Assembly: GCA_049423065.1 (NCBI GenBank)
Contig: JBMSQB010000035.1
Location: forward strand, 1 to 43,315
Source: SYIM01 sp041182885
GTDB taxonomy: Bacteria; Pseudomonadota; Gammaproteobacteria; Burkholderiales; Burkholderiaceae_E
DNA length: 43,315 bases
Reading direction: 5' to 3'
In this document: positions 26,501 through 32,448 of the stretch, piece after piece
Position numbering within the stretch: the stretch's first letter is position 1
Layout of the letters: every line of letters begins with the position of its first letter
Program-made: the position numbers and the translations under genes
Notes under the pieces: model-generated
Told to the model about the DNA's origin: nothing
Seen by the model: only the letters and a program-made list of their open reading frames with translations
Database searches by the model: none

Positions 26501-27501
26501 TGGCTGTCCGCGATGTCGATCGAGGGGTCGAAATTGAGATCGAGCTTGCGGGTCTCGGTCGATGAGATGGAAAACGAATAGGTTGAACCCATGCCGGCCA
26601 GCTCGGGGTCCGAGAACACCGCACCGATCACCCGGTCGCCGACCCCGATCGGCGTGGCCTGCGTAGCTTCGCCCGGCTCGGCGGGGGGCGCAGGGTAGAC
26701 AATCGTGATTGGTGAAACGGTGGTGGCAATGGAGTACGCCACTGCGCTCTGGAATGTTTCACCGGGTGTGAGGGCCAGAAAGACCGATCCTGGCTGCTCA
26801 ACCGTGAGCGTGATGTCATTGTTCTGGTCGGTCAGATCCCGACCCGTCAGGAATTCACCGTTTGGTCCGTAGACCGCGGCATAGATCGGCTTGCTGCCTG
26901 CAGCCGGCGTCTGGCCAAGAAGAACCGCAAAGCTGACGGTTGATGCCGCTTCAATATCGACATAAAACCAGTCTTCATCGTCTGAACTTTCAACCCTCCC
27001 GGCCATCATCGCGTCCGCTCCGGCTGTCAACGGATCGGCGTAATAGTCGTTGGGCTCCTGTTCATTCCCAGGTGCGGCGTAGGCGAACCAGTTGGCGGTG
27101 AATGCGTAGGCGGTCTCGGCGGGAGCGCCAGCCAGCCCGTCCTCAGAGAAGGGCATCTCCGATTCGCCGATGGCTGCCGACACCCGGATATACACGCCGT
27201 CCGCGACGTCGTCCGCGTAAAAAAGCAGCGTCCCGTCACCCTGTACGGTCTGGGTGCTGCCGTCGACTGGCATCCCGTCGAGTGCAAACTGCGTCAGCTC
27301 AAAACGCGTTGCGCCGCCGTCATCGGCTGAAAAATTCAGCTCGATCAGCCCGGGGGCTACAGGCTTAAATCGGAAAAAATCAATATCGAAGGCACCGCTC
27401 AGGTGTGCCGACTGCTCGACACCAAATTCGGATTCGGAAATGCCGGCAAAAATTTCATCATTCGGCTCAAGCTCAACCACTGAGGTGGGCACCGCAGACA
27501 T
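17503..27501 (-). CDS. giant RTX protein with two subtilisin (S8) domains
   Basis: A 3,332-residue protein built of two diverged tandem units plus a C-terminal region. Unit 1 (about 1-1470): PPC-like beta domains (EPND at 12 and about 146), RTX-containing modules (about 428-445, 519-542, 647-666), a Calx-beta-like domain (720-838), an SdrD-B-like domain (840-920), a subtilisin domain with Asp995 (DTGAD), His1042 (HGTHVAG) and Ser1225 (GTSMATP), and an RTX block (about 1325-1400). Unit 2 repeats this order 1,466 residues later, with Asp2461, His2508 and Ser2691. The C-terminus holds a cohesin-like segment (about 3020-3130) and two dockerin-like motifs (3167-3187, 3209-3236; the first lacks the DxNxDG calcium loop). 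There is no Sec signal peptide, so RTX-type export by a type I system encoded elsewhere is likely. A surface or extracellular calcium-dependent protease is the best reading. Confidence 0.9.
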   Translation of the reverse strand: MSAVPTSVVELEPNDEIFAGISESEFGVEQSAHLSGAFDIDFFRFKPVAPGLIELNFSADDGGATRFELTQFALDGMPVDGSTQTVQGDGTLLFYADDVADGVYIRVSAAIGESEMPFSEDGLAGAPAETAYAFTANWFAYAAPGNEQEPNDYYADPLTAGADAMMAGRVESSDDEDWFYVDIEAASTVSFAVLLGQTPAAGSKPIYAAVYGPNGEFLTGRDLTDQNNDITLTVEQPGSVFLALTPGETFQSAVAYSIATTVSPITIVYPAPPAEPGEATQATPIGVGDRVIGAVFSDPELAGMGSTYSFSISSTETRKLDLNFDPSIDIADSQTFVLELLRNDQIIESIRTGEDVSIGLTEFGPGAYVVRVIPGPDSPEVALFGLTVSAPPSQFDVAPADWTGTPSDDVFPGSGPRSNSNNDRLDPAGGSDLIDGGAGADAVIFRVAADALTIESVAGITAVTGSYNADAYAYKTTRLVNVERIETLSGVLDLPPSPAISPIFGKSLEEQDFGYERIVGTDGADVIDSRGGSGFIDGAGGVDTAVVLAKRNTFDIQTTGGVTLLIAVEPTSENFLDFNEYHRGVQVLTKVETLAFLPDAGTPGNDTVTLGTSSDDRVIRFGTAGDDSRLTRQNLIGTEQSEVFVTLWGQDEIDGGAGNDALLLFGPSAMYTVSTVGTTTTVRANPVAGSQLSQGYVQDSVFTLTRVEKIIFADSEVSIAQTPGISLLATDSLVTEAGTLAVSVVLDSAPTGDVTIRLTSSLPDTLGFGSPAAPGPEALVTFSPTNWNTAQTVTLAAGPDDQQVEPTSTVTVSAAVKMGSYAANASTLTLRVVDNDAPKQSVTGRVFEDLNGDGTSQNNESGLSGWKVFADSNRNGRIDTGEPQALSDAQGDYHLLDLPVGQVVVMAEIPAGWARSAPGARSSSGAVVIERTGDPGRAEAPIPTGSVEILSGNASGSAPGAASPYANLGLAQKIAQFHTQFPAFTGKGYTTVVIDTGADLDHGDFGPASLKNGVMVANRIVYQYDFVGANDADANETPDGGHGTHVAGTIVSSNPNFLGMAPEANLIVLKVLGVGGSGSGRDIIEAVDWVVENGKQYNVVSVNMSLGDSSWSSTPVQGYLNTQFEALAKQGIVVLAASGNSYEERNGQDSGVGYPSSDSWAMSIGSVIAGAPGTPNQSDDYPEPRPIDTLSSFSQRGPLTVAVAPGDKIGAAWLDNGHAYIQGTSMATPEVSGTVLLMQQMADAYLGRRLTWEEVKAVLQKTGDPVIDTDANMQDGAALANTGLTYKRINLLNIEAEIKGMLKSPDASSITLTPGETETLNLGFGRSGTTVGTPAANSIYGSPGDERIDAGAGDDEVRLGNGEDQAEGGSGDDEISAGDGSDSLDGGQGNDTLLVEGDDNSLTGGEGDDRFIFDNPSGENRISDFSAGDTLIIRVGTDTASTDPQHFIIESIEPGTGDALTRGAAHVAFIEGALQLAVGLDSTPGADATFIFDSAPANAQLAMVEGGGITIVGATLTEENDSVDLTRPAIEFGAEAGGDARAGGDRDFYRLQIEDSGLVEIDLVRDVQAAGILEITLTDATGIPLSDSGYQVEADESLLFFVEGPGDYFLRIGGEGDAPGGAYRFTPSFFALSAPGNEQEPNDLYADPLDSSPGASMQGVISKADDADWFFIDTTEPAKIVFDVTLSSAPASGVSPLYLSVQSDTGEVLASRDVTAGTTGIEVELAYAGTVFLAVSKGETAFSGPIGYSVATQVTQSLVIPAEPSAPGEAPQALPRDGRVSGNAAPGSQSAFTFELGANESSSLRLDFDAEIEDAEMNLWHLQLRRGDAVVEDIQTGADVSIALAPFGAGSYTLTVAPGPEADSPAQYFLKLDVPPTGFTGAAATWTGSGAGDRFPATQSAHTGADRLDGAGGDDQLDGGAGKDTAIFKVATSSLSIQSIAGLTAVSGDYDAGPYAFASARLWNIETIETLDGPIDLPASASINPLIGQEARDVPSESLKGGPDNDVIDARGGFDVVDGGPGSDTLVVFSKRSAFSIDTLAGITVIKDSAEATELEANPYHNSHVVVTGVERVAFLPDTRDSRSDEVTLPQAPAGSVIRLGTPSNDWLSGDEHDETFFTHTGNDSIDGGAGKDTLVLFGGKADYEVTSQGAWVTVRLKDEGGSQPSETRMRQVERILFADGEQAIDQARAVSIQLSDTVITEGTTADLRVVLDSKPLTPVNVKVTSSAPGALGFGTVASPSASATVNFTPDNWDVPKLLKLAAGPDDTTSEATETATLTATVTQGAYPVAPATLTLQIVDNDRVNQKVSGKVFNDLNGDGTSQNNESGLSGWKVFADSNRNGRIDTGEPQALSDAQGDYHLLDLPVGQVVVMAEIPAGWARSAPGARSSSGAVVIERTGDPGRAEAPIPTGSVEILSGNASGSAPGAASPYANLGLAQKIAQFHTQFPAFTGKGYTTVVIDTGADLDHGDFGPASLKNGVMVANRIVYQYDFVGANDADANETPDGGHGTHVAGTIVSSNPNFLGMAPEANLIVLKVLGVGGSGSGRDIIEAVDWVVENGKQYNVVSVNMSLGDSSWSSTPVQGYLNTQFEALAKQGIVVLAASGNSYEERNGQDSGVGYPSSDSWAMSIGSVIAGAPGTPNQSDDYPEPRPIDTLSSFSQRGPLTVAVAPGDKIGAAWLDNGHAYIQGTSMATPEVSGTVLLMQQMADAYLGRRLTWEEVKAVLQKTGDPVIDTDANMQDGAALANTGLTYKRINLLNIEAEIKGMLKSPDASSITLTPGETETLNLGFTALAPTQGTAQANTIIGSRSDERVEAGAGDDSVDGGGGEDAIDGGQGDDDLQAADGGDTLSGGDGNDRITVEGAGNRLTGGEGHDGFIVNNPKGQSVIDDFGRDDYIDFNGPNDYSSFNSNGSSPVSIPAGTGSALGFGSFQVQRDNEDVVLHVGTDAIAGSDATVRLANIPESASFSVDNAGVVRMAVGAEPLGATGKAYHWKSHTLLDDIAVQTRTVSDATPGSPSVRPPIEFRNAQADASGKMTAELWVRTDGDTGSLMFDFVFGQGATFNFDTSAGAIRPDWTSVASATGATGYSWSWMGNLGTQNLPAGEHQIGSVMIDAAAGARPWLQVIDAEVGARAVAPMGLGVTDRLGVYALQPQEATALLLELGGAMPASKAVTASDALAALKLSVGRNPNLPPSPEADPLPVSPYQLLSADVDRNGKVTAADALNVLKMAIGRADAPSAHWEFVPESADLWNETTQSFSVTRKNVPTDMNTALIGYESKPVNWVGYVRGDIDGSWQAASQAGIEAPQLSDSYFTTLADSLQVPVYQFGLHG
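19136..20559 (-). repeat. 1,424-bp direct repeat, copy 2 (SdrD-B + S8 segment)
   Basis: This matches 23534-24957 with a constant offset of 4,398 bases. It encodes residues 2315-2789 of the giant protein. Translations in several frames of both strands coincide wherever compared, so silent positions also appear identical. Identity stops sharply at both ends: it begins in the LNLGF codons at the low-coordinate side and ends at the DLNGDG codons. Confidence 0.92.
23534..24957 (-). repeat. 1,424-bp direct repeat, copy 1 (SdrD-B + S8 segment)
   Basis: This is the first-translated copy and encodes residues 849-1323. The neighbouring domains are also paralogous between the two units but clearly diverged (for example QSVTGRVFE against QKVSGKVFN immediately before the repeat), which makes the perfect block stand out. 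Confidence 0.92.
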
Positions 27502-27837
27502 CGTTGACTCCTGGGGTCTGGAAGCCGGCGATGTGCCAGCAGGAAGGTGGGCGGGTTGGGCTGAGCGCACAGCCAGGAAAGCCCCGGACAACACCTTGGA
27601 TGGCTGTCACCGAGTGCTTTGCCGACTTGTTACGGCCTGCACAACAAACTTGTGGAACACATGACATGCGCGCGCCATGCGGTGTGGAGCCTGACGAAGC
27701 GATCCGGTGAAGTCAACAAAAATCGGTATTGACGGTGTTTGGCACTGATTTTGGTGAATCGTTGATGCAGGCGCCCGAATCGCCGAAATGACAGGACACA
27801 TGGCGCTAGCCGGTGCCTTGAGGTACCTTCGGACCCT
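27502..27837. other. divergent intergenic region, giant gene / formate dehydrogenase
   Basis: A 336-base region holding the starts of two opposite transcripts. I see no ORF with coding character. A small dyad CACAA-5-TTGTG lies at 27640-27654. On the plus strand TTGGCAC-5-TTGG (27739-27754) resembles a sigma-54 -24/-12 element but lacks the C of the essential GC at -12. TTGACG (27729-27734) could be a -35 element but no -10 follows at the right distance. Neither promoter can be assigned with confidence. Confidence 0.5.
27508..27512 (-). promoter_or_regulatory. ribosome-binding site that fixes the giant gene start
   Basis: AGGAG on the minus strand lies six bases before ATG 27501. The frame is open to an earlier ATG at 27594, but that one has no such site and its extra 31 residues resemble no signal peptide or domain, so 27501 is used. 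Confidence 0.75.
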
Positions 27838-29535
27838 ATGAAAACTGTCACATTCCGCAGGCCTGCGGGTCAGGGCAAGGGCAGGCAGGTGAGTCCGGCA
27901 AGCCAGGCGCGACTGGCCGAACTGATCACCGATTCCCCGCTCAGGCGCGACCTGCTGATCGAGTACCTGCATCGGATCCAGGATGCCGAGGGCTGTCTGC
28001 CGCACGCGCTGCTCGCTGCGCTTGCGCAGGCGATGAAGCTGTCGCAGGTTGAGGTGTTCGAGGTGGCAAGCTTCTATCACCACTTCGATCTGGTGGCCGA
28101 TGACGAGCCGCGTCCGCCTGCGCTCACGGTTCGTGTCTGCGATTCATTGTCGTGTGAGATTGCGGGTGCAGCCACGCTGATCGAGCGGCTGCAGGCGCTG
28201 GTCGGTGCCGAGGTGCGGGTGCAACCCGTTCCATGCGTGGGACGTTGCGCGCAGGCGCCGGTGGCGGTGGTGGCGCGCCACCCGGTTCCACTGGCGAGCG
28301 TGGATGCGGTGATCGCCCGCGCGAAGGGGGACTCCCGCGAGTGTCCGTTGCCCACAGGCCAGCCGGCTGGTGGGGACCGGAGCGAAGCGATTCCTGCACC
28401 GCCCCCCGGCGCGTGGCCGGTCCTGCAGTCTCTGATCGATGACGCAGCCCAACCGGCCGATGTCATGGCGCAGCTTGAATCGTCGGCCCTGCGTGGAATG
28501 GGCGGGGCGGGTTTCCCGGCGGGTCGCAAGTGGCGCATCGTCGCGGGTTTTCACGGCCCTCGAATGCTGGTGGTCAATGCCGACGAGGGCGAGCCCGGCA
28601 CCTTCAAGGACCGCTTTTGGCTGGAGTGCGAGCCTCGACGCTTTCTGGAGGGCATGCTGATCGCCGCCTGGGCAGTGGGCTGCGAAACCTGCGTGATTTA
28701 CCTGCGCGACGAATATGCTGGCGTGCGCGCGTTGCTTGAGCGCGAAATCGCAGCGCTGCGCGCGGCGCCCCCGTTGCGGTGGTCGCTGCCTGCGATTGAA
28801 TTGCGGCGAGGGGCGGGGGCCTATGTGTGTGGCGAAGAGAGCGCGCTGATCGAATCGATCGAAGGCAAGCGCGGCATGCCACGGCTCCGTCCGCCGTATG
28901 TGGCCGAAGTGGGACTCCACGGGCGCCCGACCCTTGCACATAACGTCGAAACGCTTGCCTGGGTTCCGATCATCCTGCAGCAGGGCGCAGAGTGGTTCGC
29001 GGCGCACGGTCGTCGCGGGCGCAAGGGCCTGCGCTCGTTTTCGGTGTCGGGGCGGGTGCGCGAGCCGGGCGTAAAAATCGCACCGGCCGGTATCAGCCTG
29101 CATGAGCTCATTGCCGAATATTGCGGCGGCATGGCGGAGGGCCATTCGCTCGCGGCCTTTTTGCCTGGTGGCGCCTCGGGCGGGATTCTGCCGGCTTCGC
29201 TGGCCGATGAGCCGCTCGATTTCGACACGCTTCAGCCGCATGGCGCGTTCATCGGTTCCGCTGCCGTGATTGTGTTGTCGCAGCAGGATGATCTGCGCCG
29301 CGCCGCGCAGAACCTGATGCGTTTCTTCCGGCTCGAGTCCTGCGGCCAGTGCACCCCGTGCCGGGTCGGGACGGCCAAGGCGGTGACGCTGATGGATGCG
29401 CCGACATGGAACGAACCGCTTTTGCGCGAGCTGTCGCAAACCATGATCGATGCATCGATCTGTGGTCTGGGTCAGGCAGCACCCAACCCGGTACTGTCGC
29501 TCTTCCGGCATTTTCCGAAAGTTGTCCGCTCATGA
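27838..29535 (+). CDS. formate dehydrogenase, fused gamma-beta subunit (NuoE-NuoF-like)
   Basis: A 565-residue protein joining a NuoE/FdsG-like domain (about 1-160) to a NuoF/FdsB-like domain (about 195-560). The first carries a [2Fe-2S] set: Cys101, Cys106, Cys133, Cys137. The second has FMN/NADH-binding stretches (GMGGAGFPAGRKW, NADEGEPGTFKDR, GAGAYVCGEESALIESIEG) and the [4Fe-4S] ligands Cys502, Cys505, Cys508 and Cys542. It is the diaphorase half of an NAD-linked formate dehydrogenase and passes electrons between the alpha subunit and NAD. Most Burkholderiales have separate fdsG and fdsB; the fused form resembles Fdh1B of Methylobacterium. It overlaps the alpha gene by four bases (ATGA). 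Confidence 0.9.
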   Translation: MKTVTFRRPAGQGKGRQVSPASQARLAELITDSPLRRDLLIEYLHRIQDAEGCLPHALLAALAQAMKLSQVEVFEVASFYHHFDLVADDEPRPPALTVRVCDSLSCEIAGAATLIERLQALVGAEVRVQPVPCVGRCAQAPVAVVARHPVPLASVDAVIARAKGDSRECPLPTGQPAGGDRSEAIPAPPPGAWPVLQSLIDDAAQPADVMAQLESSALRGMGGAGFPAGRKWRIVAGFHGPRMLVVNADEGEPGTFKDRFWLECEPRRFLEGMLIAAWAVGCETCVIYLRDEYAGVRALLEREIAALRAAPPLRWSLPAIELRRGAGAYVCGEESALIESIEGKRGMPRLRPPYVAEVGLHGRPTLAHNVETLAWVPIILQQGAEWFAAHGRRGRKGLRSFSVSGRVREPGVKIAPAGISLHELIAEYCGGMAEGHSLAAFLPGGASGGILPASLADEPLDFDTLQPHGAFIGSAAVIVLSQQDDLRRAAQNLMRFFRLESCGQCTPCRVGTAKAVTLMDAPTWNEPLLRELSQTMIDASICGLGQAAPNPVLSLFRHFPKVVRS

Positions 29536-32345
29536 ACGCAAGGGACGCTTCAATGGCCCCGCTGCCCGCAGCGATCGCCTTCGAACTCGATGGCCGAGCA
29601 GTCGAAGCGCGCGCGGGCGAAACATTGCTGCAGGTCGCGCGCCGCCATGGCATCGACATTCCCCACCTCTGCTATCGCGATGGCCTGCGAGCCGATGGCA
29701 ACTGCCGCGCCTGCGTGGTCGAGATCGAGGGCGAGCGCGTGCTCGCGCCCTCCTGCTGTCGCGCGCCCGCGCCTGGCGCCAGAGTCCATACCGGAAGCGA
29801 CCGCGCGCGGGCGGCACAGAAAATGGTGCTCGAACTGCTGCTGTCTGACATGCCCGAGGCGACGCATCGTGAAGACTCTGAACTGAATCAGTGGGCTGCG
29901 AGGATGGGGGTGGGTACGCCACGCTTTGCATCGCGCGAGCAGCCGGTATCGGATGTGAGCCATCCGGCGATCGCGGTCAATCTCGATGCCTGCATCCAGT
30001 GCGGCCGCTGCGCGCGCGCCTGTCGCGAGGAGCAGGTCAATGACGTGATCGGCTACGCGTGGCGGGGCGATGCTGCGAAAATCGTCTTCGATCTGGACGA
30101 CCCGCTGGGCGCCTCCACCTGCGTGGGCTGCGGTGAGTGCGTGCAGGCCTGCCCGACCGGCGCGCTGATGCCCAAGCTCCTGGGCGCTGCGGCCTCGCGC
30201 GTGGCCGATGATTCGTTCCTCGCCGCATCGGCGATCGCTCCGCGACGCGCGGAAAAGTCGGTCGACTCGGTCTGTCCCTATTGCGGCGTCGGGTGTCAGC
30301 TCACCTACCATGTGAGCGGCAACCGGGTCATTCATGTGGAAGGCCGACCGGGGCCCGCCAACCAGTCGCGACTGTGCGTCAAGGGGCGATTCGGATTCGA
30401 CTATGTCAGCAGCCCCGACCGCCTCACCGTGCCACGCATCCGGCGCGCTGATGCGCCCAAGCGTCTGGATACCGATCGTGTGCCCGCCAACTGGCAGGAT
30501 TCATTCCGCGAGGCAACCTGGGATGAGGCATTGGGTCTGGTCGCGGCAAAAATTGCCGAGATTCGGGATCGGAACGGGCCCGATGCGCTCGCTGGCTTTG
30601 GTTCGGCCAAGGGCTCGAACGAAGAAGCCTATCTGTTTCAGAAGCTGATCCGCACCGGGTTCGGTACCCACAACGTCGACCACTGCACGCGACTCTGTCA
30701 TGCCTCGAGCGTAGCGGCGCTCCTGGAGGGCATCGGGTCAGGCGCGGTGTCGAATCAGGTCGCCGATGTGAGCGAGGCCGAGGTCATTTTTGTGATCGGT
30801 GCCAATCCCACCGTCAATCACCCGGTCGCTGCCACCTGGATCAAGAATGCGGTGAAGGCGGGCGCCAAGCTGATCGTGGCCGACCCGCGCCGAAACGGTC
30901 TTGCGCGTTTTGCCACGCATATGCTGCAGTTTCGTGCCGACACCGATGTGGCCATGCTGAACGCGATGCTGCATGTGATCATCGAGGAAGGGTTGGTTGA
31001 TCAGGCGTTCGTGTCGGCGAGAACCAGCGGGTTTGACGAACTGCGCGAGGCAGTTCGCGACACTTCGCCCGAGGCCATGGCGCCCATCTGCGGGATCGAC
31101 GCTGCGACGCTTCGCGAGGTGGCAAGGCTCTACGCCACCAGTCGCGCGTCGATGATTCTGTGGGGCATGGGGGTCTCGCAGCACACGCACGGCACCGACA
31201 ACGCCCGTTGTCTGATTGCGCTTGCGCTCGCCACCGGTCATATCGGCCGGCCTGGCACGGGGCTTCATCCGCTTCGTGGGCAGAACAATGTTCAGGGTGC
31301 GTCGGACGCGGGCCTCATCCCCATGATGCTCCCCGACTACCAGCGGACGGGCACCGAGCGCGTGATTCGTGCATTCGAGGATTTCTGGGCGCAGCCGCTG
31401 TCGCGCGCCCCTGGGCTGACGGTGGTCGAGATCATCAATGCCGCGCACGCGGGGCAGATCCGCGGGATGTACATCCTGGGCGAGAACCCCGCCATGTCAG
31501 ACCCCGATCTGTCGCATGCGCGCGAGGCGCTGGCGTCACTCGAATTTCTGGTGGTCCAGGATATTTTCCCGACCGAAACCGCGTGGCTCGCAGACGTGAT
31601 CTTGCCCGCCTCGGCGCATGCCGAGAAGACCGGCACGTTTACCAATACCGACCGGCTGGTCCAGCTCGGGCGCGCAGCGCTTGCCCCGCCGGGGCAGGCG
31701 AGGCAGGATCTTGCGATCATTGTGGATCTTGCGAAGCGGCTGGGTCTGGCCTGGCACTACACGCATCCGCGAGAGGTGTTCGAGGAAATGCGCGGCTGCA
31801 TGCCCTCGCTCGCAGGCATCAGCTGGGCGCGCCTCGAGCGTGAGGGCGCGGTGATCTATCCGTGCGCGGGCGACGACGACCCCGGCGAGGCGGTGGTGTT
31901 CACCGATCACTTTCCGACCGAAAACGGGCGTGCGCGCTTCGTACCCGCCACGCTTCGATTTGCCGATGAATTGCCCGATACCGAGTATCCGCTGGTCCTG
32001 ATTACCGGGCGCGAGCTTGAACACTGGCATACCGGATCGATGACGCGACGGGCGCAGGCGCTCGATGCCATTGCACCGGAGCCCACGGTCTCGATGCATC
32101 CGGAGGCGCTGACCCGGCTTGGGCTTGCGCCGGGAGATCTGGCGGTCGTGCGCTCGCGGCGTGGCCAGATCAGGCTTCGCGTGCGCGCCGATGCCGGGCT
32201 GGCACGCGGCGATGTGTTCATTCCGTTTGCTTATGCCGAGGCCGCCGCCAACGCACTCACCAACCCCGCGCTGGATCCGGCGGGCAAGATTCCCGAGCTC
32301 AAATACTGCGCGGTCAGGGTGGAGCCTGCGGGCGCGCACGCCTGA
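29532..32345 (+). CDS. fdsA: formate dehydrogenase alpha subunit (Mo/W-bis-PGD)
   Basis: A 937-residue catalytic subunit. The N-terminus has a [2Fe-2S] domain (Cys47, 58, 61, 75), then two ferredoxin-like [4Fe-4S] clusters (Cys154/157/160/164 and 197/200/203/207), then a further [4Fe-4S] cluster (CPYCGVGC, 248-255) at the start of the Mo/W-bis-pterin domain. Cys389-His390 in RLCHASS is the expected metal ligand and proton-handling pair; this is a cysteine, not selenocysteine, enzyme. It oxidises formate to CO2 and may also run in reverse, as known homologues do. The ATG at 29532 overlaps the previous stop; another ATG lies seven codons on. No fdsC/fdhD or fdsD gene follows. Confidence 0.93.
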   Translation: MNARDASMAPLPAAIAFELDGRAVEARAGETLLQVARRHGIDIPHLCYRDGLRADGNCRACVVEIEGERVLAPSCCRAPAPGARVHTGSDRARAAQKMVLELLLSDMPEATHREDSELNQWAARMGVGTPRFASREQPVSDVSHPAIAVNLDACIQCGRCARACREEQVNDVIGYAWRGDAAKIVFDLDDPLGASTCVGCGECVQACPTGALMPKLLGAAASRVADDSFLAASAIAPRRAEKSVDSVCPYCGVGCQLTYHVSGNRVIHVEGRPGPANQSRLCVKGRFGFDYVSSPDRLTVPRIRRADAPKRLDTDRVPANWQDSFREATWDEALGLVAAKIAEIRDRNGPDALAGFGSAKGSNEEAYLFQKLIRTGFGTHNVDHCTRLCHASSVAALLEGIGSGAVSNQVADVSEAEVIFVIGANPTVNHPVAATWIKNAVKAGAKLIVADPRRNGLARFATHMLQFRADTDVAMLNAMLHVIIEEGLVDQAFVSARTSGFDELREAVRDTSPEAMAPICGIDAATLREVARLYATSRASMILWGMGVSQHTHGTDNARCLIALALATGHIGRPGTGLHPLRGQNNVQGASDAGLIPMMLPDYQRTGTERVIRAFEDFWAQPLSRAPGLTVVEIINAAHAGQIRGMYILGENPAMSDPDLSHAREALASLEFLVVQDIFPTETAWLADVILPASAHAEKTGTFTNTDRLVQLGRAALAPPGQARQDLAIIVDLAKRLGLAWHYTHPREVFEEMRGCMPSLAGISWARLEREGAVIYPCAGDDDPGEAVVFTDHFPTENGRARFVPATLRFADELPDTEYPLVLITGRELEHWHTGSMTRRAQALDAIAPEPTVSMHPEALTRLGLAPGDLAVVRSRRGQIRLRVRADAGLARGDVFIPFAYAEAAANALTNPALDPAGKIPELKYCAVRVEPAGAHA

Positions 32346-32379
32346 CACCCGCCGTGCTGATTCCCGGTGGGTGAGCATG

Positions 32380-32406
32380 TTGTCAGCACAGGTGTTCGGC
32401 TAGACT
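32380..32406 (+). promoter_or_regulatory. possible hemL promoter
   Basis: TTGTCA (32380-32385) and TAGACT (32401-32406) are 15 bases apart in the 103-base gap between the formate dehydrogenase gene and hemL. Spacing is short and the -10 element matches in four of six positions. A 7-bp dyad (GTGCTGA / TCAGCAC) overlaps it and could belong to the upstream transcript's end. Confidence 0.3.
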
Positions 32407-32448
32407 GACGCCCGGCCTGGACAGGTCGCAGCGATGGGGAGAAACAAC

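Noticed and set aside
27502..27594. Upstream start for the giant protein at 27594 providing a signal peptide
   Set aside because: The extra 31 residues lack a basic-hydrophobic-cleavage pattern, and the ATG at 27501 has AGGAG at ideal spacing.
27739..27755. Sigma-54-like -24/-12 promoter before the formate dehydrogenase genes
   Set aside because: TTGGCAC-5-TTGG has the -24 GG, but the -12 element reads GG instead of the nearly invariant GC. No enhancer-binding regulator gene is nearby.
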